This document shows, in pieces, positions 1 through 6,813 of a stretch of 30,635 nt of DNA. Position 1 is the stretch's first letter; each line of letters starts with the position of its first letter. The stretch lies in the IMG/VR virus record IMGVR_UViG_3300013006_000094, positions 1 to 30,635 of that record. The stretch is one strand, 5' to 3'. A program made the position numbers and the translations under genes. Source of the DNA: a virus. The notes beneath the pieces were generated by a model, which was given only the letters and a program-made list of their open reading frames with translations, did no database searches and had not been told where the DNA came from.

Positions 1-413
1 GTATCATTGATTTTGTAATAAGAAGATGTCGCCCAAGTACTTCTATTCTCAACACCATCATTTAGTAATTGCCAATTTGAAGAATCAGAGTAGAAGCCAC
101 CATTTGCTGTTGCGTTTGATGTGTGACCAGATGTAGCAATATACAAACGCCCGCCATATTTGGCAATATCGTTTACTTTATAATAAGTTGATATCGCCCA
201 AGTACCACGATTAGCTATACCATCATTGATGAGATTCCAATTTGCGGAATCCGTATAGAAGCCACCAGATACAGAAGCATTTGAAGTGTGATTAGCCACG
301 CAAACATACGAACGACCACCATAAGTTACGATGTCATCTTTAATAAACGCAGTAGAGGTCGACCAGTTGCCTTTATAGACAAACTTCAATCTACCTAATA
401 CAAAATCGACCAT
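1..413 (-). CDS. CBM-like tandem-repeat virion protein (partial, runs off left edge)
   Basis: Open from an ATG at 413 to the window edge with no stop: 137 codons seen, C-terminus missing. A good ribosome site (AGGAG) lies about 9 bases upstream. The visible part begins MVDFVLGRLKFVYKGNW and then repeats with a 55-residue period, with tryptophans at 17, 72 and 127. Each unit has the pattern W-(S/A)-x-S-x-x-(F/Y), then (D)D-I-(V/A)-x-YGGR-x-Y, HTSNA, GGFY-x-DS-x-NW and NDG. The W...Y...D.V.Y.G..Y core resembles small chitin/carbohydrate-binding modules (CBM5/12-like) found in tail and fibre proteins of T4-like phages of marine bacteria. A role in surface sugar binding or as a virion-surface spacer is inferred. 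It is the last gene of the leftward series in this window. Confidence 0.75.
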   Translation of the reverse strand, partial: MVDFVLGRLKFVYKGNWSTSTAFIKDDIVTYGGRSYVCVANHTSNASVSGGFYTDSANWNLINDGIANRGTWAISTYYKVNDIAKYGGRLYIATSGHTSNATANGGFYSDSSNWQLLNDGVENRSTWATSSYYKIND

Positions 414-443
414 ATACTATTACTCCTAATTCTTCTTTTTTAT

Positions 444-1208
444 TTAATATGAGTAATCTGCACCATATCTTGCTACCAAGAAGCCATTGCTATTTATATA
501 GTATGATAGTTGAAGATTATCAAATCTAACTTGCTCATATTTTCTATATTTCGTATTTGTTAATTCTGATGTGATTTTCAGAATACCATAGCAATTAGCA
601 TCTTGTCCTGAAGCATAATACAGTTGATCTGGTGCATCCATTGGGACATTAATAATCAAAGCATCTGAAGTAGTAACATTAGCATCATATGCCGATCTAG
701 AATATTGCACACCTTTGAGATATTCATTTGTATATGAACCACTACTTGGTGTGGTCGAAATAAAGAAAGGATGATTCAAAGTTGATGGATCATCAGTTGT
801 AAATTTATAGGTAGAACCTCTATACATTTCAAGTGCTGGATTGTTAGCTGTATCACCGTTAATTCTGATTGCAGAATTACTTCCGGATGTTACAAATCTA
901 ACTATGAATGTGTTAGCCAGTAAATCACCAGTACCAGATTGAGAATCGTATTCTCGTGTTAGGTTAAAATCTGTATTACCAATACTAACACCAGAAATAA
1001 ATTCCTCAATACCATTATATGCCAACCCATCGCCGTTCGTCATATCCACGGTTTCGCTGGTATTAGCCCAGAGAACTTTAGTATATGTCAAAAGACCTTC
1101 AGAATCTCTATTCAATGCATGCATCGCAAACTGTGACGGTGCAGCTGCGTCTGTTATCGCACCAGTAGTTTGAATTAGATTAGAAAGTTTAAGCATTGGG
1201 ATTCCCAT
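444..1208 (-). CDS. Virion protein with a cupredoxin-like beta domain (ligands apparently lost)
   Basis: 254 residues, no signal peptide. Roughly residues 120-215 follow the pattern seen in cupredoxin-like domains of marine T4-like structural proteins: a Y-R-G-S-T-Y-x-F strand, a HPFFIST segment, a Y-x-x-GV turn, then a NVPMDAPDQLYY strand and a closing G-I-L-K-I strand. In copper-binding members the LYY strand leads into a Cys-x-x-His-x-x-Met type loop. Here that loop reads ASGQDANCYG, so the usual His is missing and the copper site is probably gone. The fold is inferred by pattern only. The start is uncertain: ATG 1208 has AAGG only two bases upstream, while the in-frame ATG at 1196 (MLKLSNLIQ...) has GGGA six bases upstream. 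It lies between a fibre-fragment region and the CBM-like repeat gene, consistent with a distal baseplate or fibre component. Confidence 0.65.
   Translation of the reverse strand: MGIPMLKLSNLIQTTGAITDAAAPSQFAMHALNRDSEGLLTYTKVLWANTSETVDMTNGDGLAYNGIEEFISGVSIGNTDFNLTREYDSQSGTGDLLANTFIVRFVTSGSNSAIRINGDTANNPALEMYRGSTYKFTTDDPSTLNHPFFISTTPSSGSYTNEYLKGVQYSRSAYDANVTTSDALIINVPMDAPDQLYYASGQDANCYGILKITSELTNTKYRKYEQVRFDNLQLSYYINSNGFLVARYGADYSY
491..498 (-). promoter_or_regulatory. Candidate T4-type late promoter box (TATAAATA)
   Basis: Exact TATAAATA on the minus strand, inside the last codons of the 254-residue gene and about 78 bases upstream of the ATG at 413. The box overlaps Tyr-Ile-Asn codons, so chance is possible in AT-rich DNA. 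Position fits a late promoter for the repeat-protein gene. Confidence 0.4.
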
Positions 1209-1224
1209 TACCTTATGTTTTTAT

Positions 1225-1232
1225 TATTTATT
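1225..1232 (-). promoter_or_regulatory. Possible late promoter box, one mismatch
   Basis: AATAAATA on the minus strand (7 of 8 matches to TATAAATA), about 17 bases upstream of the ATG at 1208, in non-coding DNA. Weak evidence alone because the surroundings are very AT-rich. Confidence 0.25.
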
Positions 1233-1268
1233 ATGCCTGAGTTTCAGATCATCATAGTACAGTCATGA

Positions 1269-1376
1269 TCAACATACCATATTAGGATTTGTATTATACG
1301 TTAATTCTCCCACCTTACCGGTAAATGCATTAATATCATTATTACCTTTGTATAATACTACCTTTGGTGATGTCAT
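1269..1376 (-). CDS. 35-residue fibre-head fragment (mini-gene or remnant)
   Basis: A short ORF of 35 codons whose ATG (1376-1374) overlaps the stop of the preceding gene as ATGA, the coupling used elsewhere here. It begins MTSPKVVLYKGNN and contains FTGKVGELTYNTNPNMVC before TGA. The 'G-E-L-x-x-N' segment matches the head motif of the two neighbouring fibre proteins (GELAVN in the 315-residue protein, GELAF in the 568-residue protein). Such segments normally lead into a longer protein, so this looks like a fibre N-terminus cut short. In a neighbouring frame the next codons read WYVDHDCT, resembling the 'VVHDG' step seen in related heads, which suggests a frameshift. After two stops the original frame continues for 12 codons to TAATAA. 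It may be a decayed gene or a genuine tiny virion protein. Confidence 0.45.
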   Translation of the reverse strand: MTSPKVVLYKGNNDINAFTGKVGELTYNTNPNMVC

Positions 1377-2320
1377 GTAAATACTTTCCAAGTAGTGCCT
1401 GTATAAACAAATTCGGCAATTGTATCAGGCACATCAAATGATAAATCATTCGAGCTACCACCAATAGTTGATCCATTTCTTAAAATTACAGCAGGATTGA
1501 CTATCTTATCACCACCACCATCTGCAATTGATAATCTTTGTCCTTCACTTGGTGTTACCGGAAGCGTAAGATAAACAGACCCATTAGAAGTATCAGCAAG
1601 AAATGATCTGTATGGAATCAACGTTGTATTTGATGTTAGTCTTATATATGGACCGACACCGCCATAACCCCAGGACATACCAGAACCATTGCTGGTAAGA
1701 ACCTGTCCATTTGAACCAAAGCCACCATTAGCAATAATAACAGCTGTATTACCCAGAACAATATTTGCAGTGTTAGTGTTGATTGAAGTCGAATTGATGG
1801 TTACATTACCAACAGATAATGTCCCTGTTGTCTTATTGTAAGTGAAATTATTTGAACCACCAAGTAAAGACGAATCATTGAACTGAATGTTAGTATTGGA
1901 TCCACCATTTGCTATGGCGACAACCCATTGAAAATTTCTGTAAATATAGAGAGTTAGAGTAGTGCTATTCCACCAAAGATCACCATCATCAGGCGGTGGT
2001 GATGATGGAGCTATACTGCTTATTTGTACTGAAGCTTTCGCCGCTGCTGTCGCCCAATAAACCGAAGTTCCATTACTAGTAAGAACCTGACCAGCAATAC
2101 CTGAGCCACCATTTGCAACGAATCTGCCGGTACCGAAAATCAGATTCCCAGTTATCGAAATATTTGATACATTTGAGCTCAACTCAAATACAGAGCTACC
2201 GTTAGAAGTGTATACTTTTTTATCAGCTATGTTAACAGCCAATTCACCAAGATCAAGATCTAGGGTTGTAGGTATTACTCCACTGATTGTACTTCTTTTG
2301 ACTTTAAACTTGGTTGCCAT
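1373..2320 (-). CDS. Fibre-like virion protein (315 aa)
   Basis: 315 residues, very rich in Asn, Ser, Thr and Gly. The N-terminus reads MATKFKVKRST, then a DLGELAVN segment: the K-R-S-T...GELA head module shared with the 568-residue protein and typical of T4-like phage fibre and baseplate attachment proteins. Two copies of a G-Q-V-L-T-S-N-G-x-x-x-x-W motif (about nt 2050-2100 and 1665-1720) mark beta repeats. Between them is a PPPDDGDLWWN segment, followed by LYIYRNFQW, a type often seen in phage fibre domains. The C-terminus (about residues 225-315) is a compact beta domain ending WKVFT. Its start overlaps the upstream coiled-coil gene by 17 bases. Probable trimeric fibre or fibre-attachment protein; the receptor cannot be told. 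Confidence 0.65.
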   Translation of the reverse strand: MATKFKVKRSTISGVIPTTLDLDLGELAVNIADKKVYTSNGSSVFELSSNVSNISITGNLIFGTGRFVANGGSGIAGQVLTSNGTSVYWATAAAKASVQISSIAPSSPPPDDGDLWWNSTTLTLYIYRNFQWVVAIANGGSNTNIQFNDSSLLGGSNNFTYNKTTGTLSVGNVTINSTSINTNTANIVLGNTAVIIANGGFGSNGQVLTSNGSGMSWGYGGVGPYIRLTSNTTLIPYRSFLADTSNGSVYLTLPVTPSEGQRLSIADGGGDKIVNPAVILRNGSTIGGSSNDLSFDVPDTIAEFVYTGTTWKVFT

Positions 2321-3026
2321 CAGTCCACTCAGAGTTTGTAGGTGTTAGTTTCTTTTTATTATTTTTGATATTACTGAGCTTCGAGAGTTTGCCATTGGCT
2401 TCTTCCAAAGCTCCATTCAACTTATCATAATTTTCTTTCATTTGATCCATACTCTTTTGATATGTTTCAACTTTATTGCTGAGCTTTTCAGTTATTACAG
2501 ATTTGTTTGCTAACTCATTTTCTACTGTTTTGTAAGCACCATTTATTTTATCATAATTTTCTTTTAATTCGTCGAAATTTTTACTGTAATTTTCTTTTAA
2601 CTGATCAACATTTTTCTGATGGTTTTCTTTTAACTGATCAACATTTTTTTGATATGATTGTAGCTCGTTGTTTAGTTTTTCGGCTAACAGTGTTTTGTTA
2701 GCAAGTTCGTTTTCTACTGTTCTGTATTTGTTTTGAAATTCAGTTAAGTAGTCAACTTTTCCTTCCGCTTCATCAAGCTTTTTCTTTAGCGTATCTCTCT
2801 CATTGGTAATCGACTGCAGACCATTGACAGCTTGACTAATAGCAGTGTTGAGTTGTCTCAGTTGTTCTTCTAATTCAGCAACTGTTGCATTACGCTCATT
2901 TAGAGCTATCTCTAATACAGTCGACTTGGTGTCAGCCTGTAGTAGCCTACGCATTTGCTCAAGAAAAAGAGTTTCTTGTTTCTTTATGTATGTTTCAACA
3001 AAGAAATCGTTATCATTTTCACTCAT
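2304..3026 (-). CDS. Long coiled-coil protein with 11-residue repeats
   Basis: 240 residues, highly charged (Lys, Glu, Asn, Gln) and helical almost throughout, unlike its beta-rich neighbours. An AAAGGAG ribosome site precedes the ATG. Residues about 120-160 carry tandem 11-residue units (NVDQLKENHQK, NVDQLKENYSK, NFDELKENYDK), a hendecad coiled-coil pattern. A larger duplication is visible: a block starting YRTVENELANK recurs as YKTVENELANK, the second copy lacking two 11-residue units. The Lys-rich C-terminus (NNKKK) ends in a short polar tail. No enzymatic motif. It may be a rod or spacer in the fibre apparatus, or a chaperone for fibre trimers; its place between two fibre genes suggests either. 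No named family recognised. Confidence 0.6.
   Translation of the reverse strand: MSENDNDFFVETYIKKQETLFLEQMRRLLQADTKSTVLEIALNERNATVAELEEQLRQLNTAISQAVNGLQSITNERDTLKKKLDEAEGKVDYLTEFQNKYRTVENELANKTLLAEKLNNELQSYQKNVDQLKENHQKNVDQLKENYSKNFDELKENYDKINGAYKTVENELANKSVITEKLSNKVETYQKSMDQMKENYDKLNGALEEANGKLSKLSNIKNNKKKLTPTNSEWTDGNQV
2557..2655 (-). repeat. Three tandem 33-bp repeats encoding hendecads
   Basis: Three consecutive 33-base units at 2557-2589, 2590-2622 and 2623-2655, each starting TTTTCTTTTAA on the plus strand. The last two are nearly identical over their first 26 bases. Each encodes one 11-residue coiled-coil unit of the minus-strand gene, so copy-number change keeps the frame and alters rod length. 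Confidence 0.85.
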
Positions 3027-3041
3027 AATAAAAGTTCTCCT

Positions 3042-4748
3042 TTAGAACGTTCCGCCATCAAGTATATCATAAACTAACGCAGTTCCGTTTGACTGCAATA
3101 CGTATCCAGAAGTTCCTAATGACAACTGACTGAATCCGTTAGTAGAATTACCAAACAGAATAGCATTATTTGTTACAGTACTTATACCAGTACCACCACT
3201 ATTTGATTGAAGAGGTGATGAAATCGTAATCGAGTTAGCAACGATCGCAACGTTTACGGTAGAGTTACCGGTGATTGCTAAAGTAGTTGCATTTGTTACC
3301 AAACCACTCGAATTCAAATACAGATATGCTGTTGATAATTTGAAAGAAGCATGATTGATATCAATGACGTTATTATTTGGTTCTGGTGTATAATTTTTGA
3401 ACAGATAATAAGCATCTGTAGCAGCGTGTCTTATAACACCGGTATGTCTTGCTGTAGCGCCATCATAATATCCGCCAACAAAACCAATATCTACAAGATC
3501 GCCGGTAGTATTATTTGAAGCCAAAAAGATCAGAGGGTCAGAAACAATAACCGAGCTAACATTTGTTGTTACAAGATTACCAGTAATAATAAGGTCGCCG
3601 CCTACTTCAAGATTACCTTCAATGTAACCACGAGTGCTATGAACGTTTGCAGCGTAAATATAATTCCAGCGCTGCCCTGATGCACCGATATTATAGGTAG
3701 TATTAGCTGCTGGATTAAAGTTAGTATTGGCTCTACCAAGGAAACTGATATTGTCTACAACGTTATTACCAATAACAACGTTACCAGTAGCAGCAATAGC
3801 ATCGAATGTAACACTGTCAGTAACCGCAACAGGCTGACCGATATGAACGCCAGTAGCATTTACAGTAACGCCAGTACCTGGATTTACAAATACACCAGTT
3901 GTATTAGCGATAATGCCATTATTTGCAAGAACCGATATAGTGCCAGTAGTTGTAATTGCGCCGCCAGTAAGACCATTTGAGGTAGCTACTGATGAGACTC
4001 TATCACCCCAATAAACGGATGAAGAATTTGAAAGTAATACTTGTCCTACAGTTCCCAAACTTCCGTTTGCCTGAAGCCCAACGTTTGAACCGATTACAAC
4101 TTTTGTTGAATTTGCAACAAAACTAGATCCGACAGATAGTATTGCGGCATTTACACTATTAGCTACAAAAACACCCGTGCCATTAGCAACAAAATTACTT
4201 CCTAGAGAAACTACAGAAGCATTAACAGTCCCAGTTAAAAATGTGCCTGTAGTATTAGCAATAAAATCTGAACCGATTGTATATGTGGCTGCATTTACTG
4301 TATTAGCCCTAACATTGACTGTTGTTAGAGTCCCGGTTGCTTGATCGAATGTTAGATTTGCATTAGCGCCAAGTGCGCCACTATTATTGAATTGAACTTG
4401 TGTATTGGAACCGACAACACCAGGTAGAGGTGTGTTCCAATAAATCCCACCAGTTGAATTGGATGTTATAACTTGCCCATTGGTACCGAAAGCCCCATTT
4501 GCATAAACTTTCGTTGCGACGAGGTTGGCAGTTCTGATCTCGTTAAGATAACCAATTGTGTTCGCTACAAGTGCCTGATTCGCAGTTAGGAATCCCGGTA
4601 CCCTTACGCCGCCAATCGCAACAACACTACCGTTCGGGCTACCAATGTAGAGCACATCACCATTTGAAGTAAAGGCGAGCTCACCATTGGCTAAAGATGC
4701 CGGAATACTAGCGATAGTACTACGTTTGATCTGAATTAAATTTGCCAC
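3042..4748 (-). CDS. Fibre protein with KRST head and beta repeats (568 aa)
   Basis: 568 residues, GTG start directly after the preceding stop (TAAGTG), with GGAGGA nine bases upstream. The head reads MANLIQIKRSTIASIPASLANGELAF in outline, the same module as in the 315-residue protein. Three motif copies of G-x-x-G-x-V-L/I-x-S-N-(G/S) followed by an aromatic lie near nt 4435-4500, 4005-4065 and 3070-3125. The middle (residues about 150-225) repeats a unit with pattern G-S-x-F-(I/V)-A-N-(T/G/S)-T about every 25 residues. Residues about 345-390 (NTTYNIGASGQRWNYIYAANVHS...) match the 'N-I-G-...-R-W-...-I-Y' pattern common in phage tail fibres. The C-terminus ends ILDGGTF, like the 138-residue neighbour (DLDGGNF). 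Likely a trimeric beta fibre on the baseplate rim with a host-recognition or spacer role (inferred). Confidence 0.7.
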   Translation of the reverse strand: MANLIQIKRSTIASIPASLANGELAFTSNGDVLYIGSPNGSVVAIGGVRVPGFLTANQALVANTIGYLNEIRTANLVATKVYANGAFGTNGQVITSNSTGGIYWNTPLPGVVGSNTQVQFNNSGALGANANLTFDQATGTLTTVNVRANTVNAATYTIGSDFIANTTGTFLTGTVNASVVSLGSNFVANGTGVFVANSVNAAILSVGSSFVANSTKVVIGSNVGLQANGSLGTVGQVLLSNSSSVYWGDRVSSVATSNGLTGGAITTTGTISVLANNGIIANTTGVFVNPGTGVTVNATGVHIGQPVAVTDSVTFDAIAATGNVVIGNNVVDNISFLGRANTNFNPAANTTYNIGASGQRWNYIYAANVHSTRGYIEGNLEVGGDLIITGNLVTTNVSSVIVSDPLIFLASNNTTGDLVDIGFVGGYYDGATARHTGVIRHAATDAYYLFKNYTPEPNNNVIDINHASFKLSTAYLYLNSSGLVTNATTLAITGNSTVNVAIVANSITISSPLQSNSGGTGISTVTNNAILFGNSTNGFSQLSLGTSGYVLQSNGTALVYDILDGGTF

Positions 4749-5165
4749 TTAAAAATTTCCTCCGTCTAGGTCCATTTGTCTAACGACATATTTATTATTT
4801 GTTGTATTGAACACTAGTGTGCTATTATTTGCCGGAGGAACTTGTGAAAGCTGAACATCAGAAATCGAAGCTACGGCGATATTTGCTACACTATTAGATA
4901 TAAGATTTGCTGCGTAAGCTATAGCATTTGCGTATGCCGTTTCAGCAACATTGTATCCAAGATTTGCTGCGTAAGCTATAGCATTAGCGTATGTTGTTGC
5001 ATCGTTTGCCAACATAGCAGTGGTATTTGAAAACTTAGTAAGGTCGGAGATAGCTGAAGCAGTAACAACAGGAACGCTAGCAGGCATCGTGAGAAGTGAA
5101 CCGTTCTGATTTACTACTCTAACTTTATATTTATTGGTCGTTATAGATTTGACTACGAAAGACAT
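4749..5165 (-). CDS. Small virion protein with DGG-x-F C-terminus (138 aa)
   Basis: 138 residues with a GAGG ribosome site close to the ATG. The N-terminus (VVKSITTNKYKVRVVNQNG) looks like a beta strand pair. The centre has a duplicated alanine-rich helix segment (YANAIAYAANL twice, 19 residues apart), encoded by a near-perfect 34-base repeat. The C-terminus (LVFNTTNNKYVVRQMDLDGGNF) resembles short C-terminal modules of structural proteins in marine T4-like phages and shares its DGG-x-F end with the next gene. It is packed between the 108-residue protein and the GTG-started fibre gene. Probably a minor baseplate or fibre-attachment component; exact role unknown. Confidence 0.6.
   Translation of the reverse strand: MSFVVKSITTNKYKVRVVNQNGSLLTMPASVPVVTASAISDLTKFSNTTAMLANDATTYANAIAYAANLGYNVAETAYANAIAYAANLISNSVANIAVASISDVQLSQVPPANNSTLVFNTTNNKYVVRQMDLDGGNF
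4903..4993 (-). repeat. Direct repeat, two 34-bp copies
   Basis: Copies at 4903-4936 and 4960-4993 start AGATTTGCTGCGTAAGCTAT on the plus strand and differ at one base over 34. They are 57 bases apart (19 codons), so the repeat is in frame and encodes YANAIAYAANL twice. Confidence 0.9.
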
Positions 5166-5166
5166 A

Positions 5167-5493
5167 TTACCTCGTCACTTGTGGAGTAACCGTTACAATA
5201 CCTTCAACGATACGAGAACGAATGCCAGAAAGGCTCTCGACCTCGACATCATAAACATAACGACCGGCAACAATACTGCTAGTTGTTGCTGCATTCATAG
5301 AAAGAGTTACCAAACCATTATTACTCAAAACTACATCAAATACATAAGAGTTCGATGAAGAATAAGCTTTCCTAATCTGGGAATTTGCTGTAAAACCAGT
5401 AAAGTCAATTGGCTCATCGATTGCGTCATGGATCGTATACGTTGTATTAAACGTAGCACCTTGATCGATTACGATGTTTACTTTTGCTGCCAT
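5167..5493 (-). CDS. Small beta-sandwich virion protein (108 aa)
   Basis: 108 residues, preceded by an AGAGG ribosome site. The sequence MAAKVNIVIDQGATF...DFTGFTANSQIRKAYSSS...VAGRYVYDVEVES...IVEGIVTVTPQVTR follows a recurrent family of about 100-residue proteins in T4-like phages of marine bacteria: I-x-Q-G-A-T-F start, D-x-T-G-(F/Y)-T-A-x-x-Q-I-R-K middle, and G-x-Y-x-Y-D-V-E...G-x-V-T-V-T-P end. The predicted fold is an Ig-like or BppU-type beta sandwich. Such proteins sit among baseplate and fibre genes and may act as attachment adaptors; the function is not established here. Confidence 0.65.
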   Translation of the reverse strand: MAAKVNIVIDQGATFNTTYTIHDAIDEPIDFTGFTANSQIRKAYSSSNSYVFDVVLSNNGLVTLSMNAATTSSIVAGRYVYDVEVESLSGIRSRIVEGIVTVTPQVTR

Positions 5494-5502
5494 GTTAACC
5501 TC

Positions 5503-6591
5503 TTATGGAACGAAGGAAGTTCTGATGAATTTAGCCACAACATTCGCTGTCGTTGGGGTTAGCTGTAATGCTAGATTACCACCATTGATAAGAACATTAA
5601 AAGAACCAAGAGTTACAAGATTAAACAAAGTCTGATATTCGGTTATGTACGGTGTCGTACCATCATGAAGTATGATAAGTTTTGTCATATGATAATATGG
5701 GTTAGGAGTTACGGTCGTGTCCGAAAGCTGAATCGTGTACTCGAAAGAACGATACGTTGAAGCAGAAACAGTATCAATGTTCGCAGCTGCAGTGCTGTTA
5801 GTGAATATATAGCTATTCGCGAATTGATGACTGATTGAATTTAATATCAATCTGTTTCCTACATTAATATCATCGAACGAAACGTTACCGTATGCGAAGC
5901 TTCCACCGACAACAACGTTACCTTCAACTCTAAGATTACCGGCAATGTTAGCAGAACCATAAACATTCAGCTGATTGATGTTAGCTGTGCCTCTAATATT
6001 CACCGAGTTTGCGAAAGTAGTGTTTCCGACAACGAATGTATTGGTTGTATTAGCCAGAACGGTTACATCGCTATTGTTACCAGTTATCGACAAAACAGTG
6101 AATGTTGTGTTTGATTTGAAAAAAGTGTTGCCGGTAAAAGTACTTACACCATTGTAGTAAAATGCGCCAGAATTAACGTTGATTACGTTGGCTGTCAAAA
6201 GGATATATAAACCGCCGATCGTTACATTACCACCATTGGCTACAAGGTAGATTGAATTTGTCGTAACGACTGTATTGGAATAAATGCCGTTAGCATTGAA
6301 CGAAGCTAGGTTAGCGCCTGCGTATACAAAAGCTGTATTCGTCAAAAGATTGAGAGTGTTACCAGCTGTTAAGGTACCGCCTGCTATACCATCACGGGCA
6401 ATAAGAGTGTTCGCTCCGAAATAACCATTTACGTAGCCATTTCCTGTAGAAAGAGATCCACTAAAAGTCGCATCAACAGTAACTGCGTTTTGCGTCGCAA
6501 TGGTCGCTAGCGTATTGGTTCTTTCGAGCCAAGTGCCGAAACTGTCCGAAAAAACGGAATTGGCTATGATGTTAGCTACTGCAATAGTCAT
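5503..6591 (-). CDS. Fibre-like virion protein (362 aa)
   Basis: 362 residues. The N-terminus has SVFSDSFGTWLERTNTLATIATQNAVTV, a short 'F-x-x-W-x-x-x-T-N' helical segment seen at the head of fibre-type proteins in marine T4-like phages. Residues about 40-245 are an Asn/Thr/Gly-rich beta-repeat shaft (NTTFANSVNIRGTANINQL, NIAGNLRVEGNVVVGG). The C-terminal about 105 residues form a distinct domain (SYRSFEYTIQLSDTT region, then YHMTKLIILHDGTTPYITEYQTL, ending FIRTSFVP) resembling terminal beta domains in related phages. No enzymatic site seen. It follows the small coiled-coil gene by two bases. Likely a short tail fibre or baseplate-rim protein; homology to T4 gp12 or gp10 is not claimed. Confidence 0.65.
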   Translation of the reverse strand: MTIAVANIIANSVFSDSFGTWLERTNTLATIATQNAVTVDATFSGSLSTGNGYVNGYFGANTLIARDGIAGGTLTAGNTLNLLTNTAFVYAGANLASFNANGIYSNTVVTTNSIYLVANGGNVTIGGLYILLTANVINVNSGAFYYNGVSTFTGNTFFKSNTTFTVLSITGNNSDVTVLANTTNTFVVGNTTFANSVNIRGTANINQLNVYGSANIAGNLRVEGNVVVGGSFAYGNVSFDDINVGNRLILNSISHQFANSYIFTNSTAAANIDTVSASTYRSFEYTIQLSDTTVTPNPYYHMTKLIILHDGTTPYITEYQTLFNLVTLGSFNVLINGGNLALQLTPTTANVVAKFIRTSFVP

Positions 6592-6593
6592 AT

Positions 6594-6809
6594 TTACTTC
6601 TGCCCTAACAGTTGTATCAATAAAGATTTGATCTCGTCTATATCATTTCTCATTTGCTGATTTTGTTCTAAAATATTTTTCAATTTTAGCTTTTCTTCAC
6701 GCTCTTGTTTGTATTTATCTAACTCTTTCGAGTTTACATTCAGAACAGCTTTACTTTCTTTCAGCCTCACCAAATCTTTGTTGTCTCTTACTTTTAAAAT
6801 TTCAGTCAT
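6594..6809 (-). CDS. Small coiled-coil virion-region protein (71 aa)
   Basis: The start at 6809 is preferred over 6845: it gives MTEILKVRDNKDLVR and leaves four bases after the stop of the upstream 835-residue gene, whereas the longer form adds 12 residues translated from that gene's 3' end. The protein has a short N-terminal 'E-I-L-K-V-R-D-N-x-x-L-V-R' motif followed by a charged helix (residues about 25-71) with heptad hydrophobics and Lys/Glu richness. Similar short proteins lie between structural genes in marine T4-like phages. Possibly an assembly factor or minor coiled-coil virion piece. No strong ribosome site is visible, so translation may be coupled to the upstream gene. Confidence 0.65.
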   Translation of the reverse strand: MTEILKVRDNKDLVRLKESKAVLNVNSKELDKYKQEREEKLKLKNILEQNQQMRNDIDEIKSLLIQLLGQK

Positions 6810-6813
6810 TATA

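Noticed and set aside
1247-1270. Inverted repeat GATCAT...ATGATC, possible terminator
   Set aside because: Six-base stem with a 12-base loop and no T-run behind it on the minus strand; too weak.
2557-2655. Tandem 33-bp repeats as a CRISPR-like array
   Set aside because: No spacers; the units are contiguous and in frame, encoding a coiled coil.
2507-2701. Plus-strand 64-residue ORF within the coiled-coil gene
   Set aside because: Antisense shadow of the repeat-rich minus-strand gene; Phe/Leu-rich because of the TTTTC repeats; no ribosome site or family resemblance.
4789-4796. AATAAATA box upstream of the GTG-started fibre gene
   Set aside because: One mismatch, in coding sequence for an ordinary Asn-Lys-Tyr; several such near matches exist in coding DNA.
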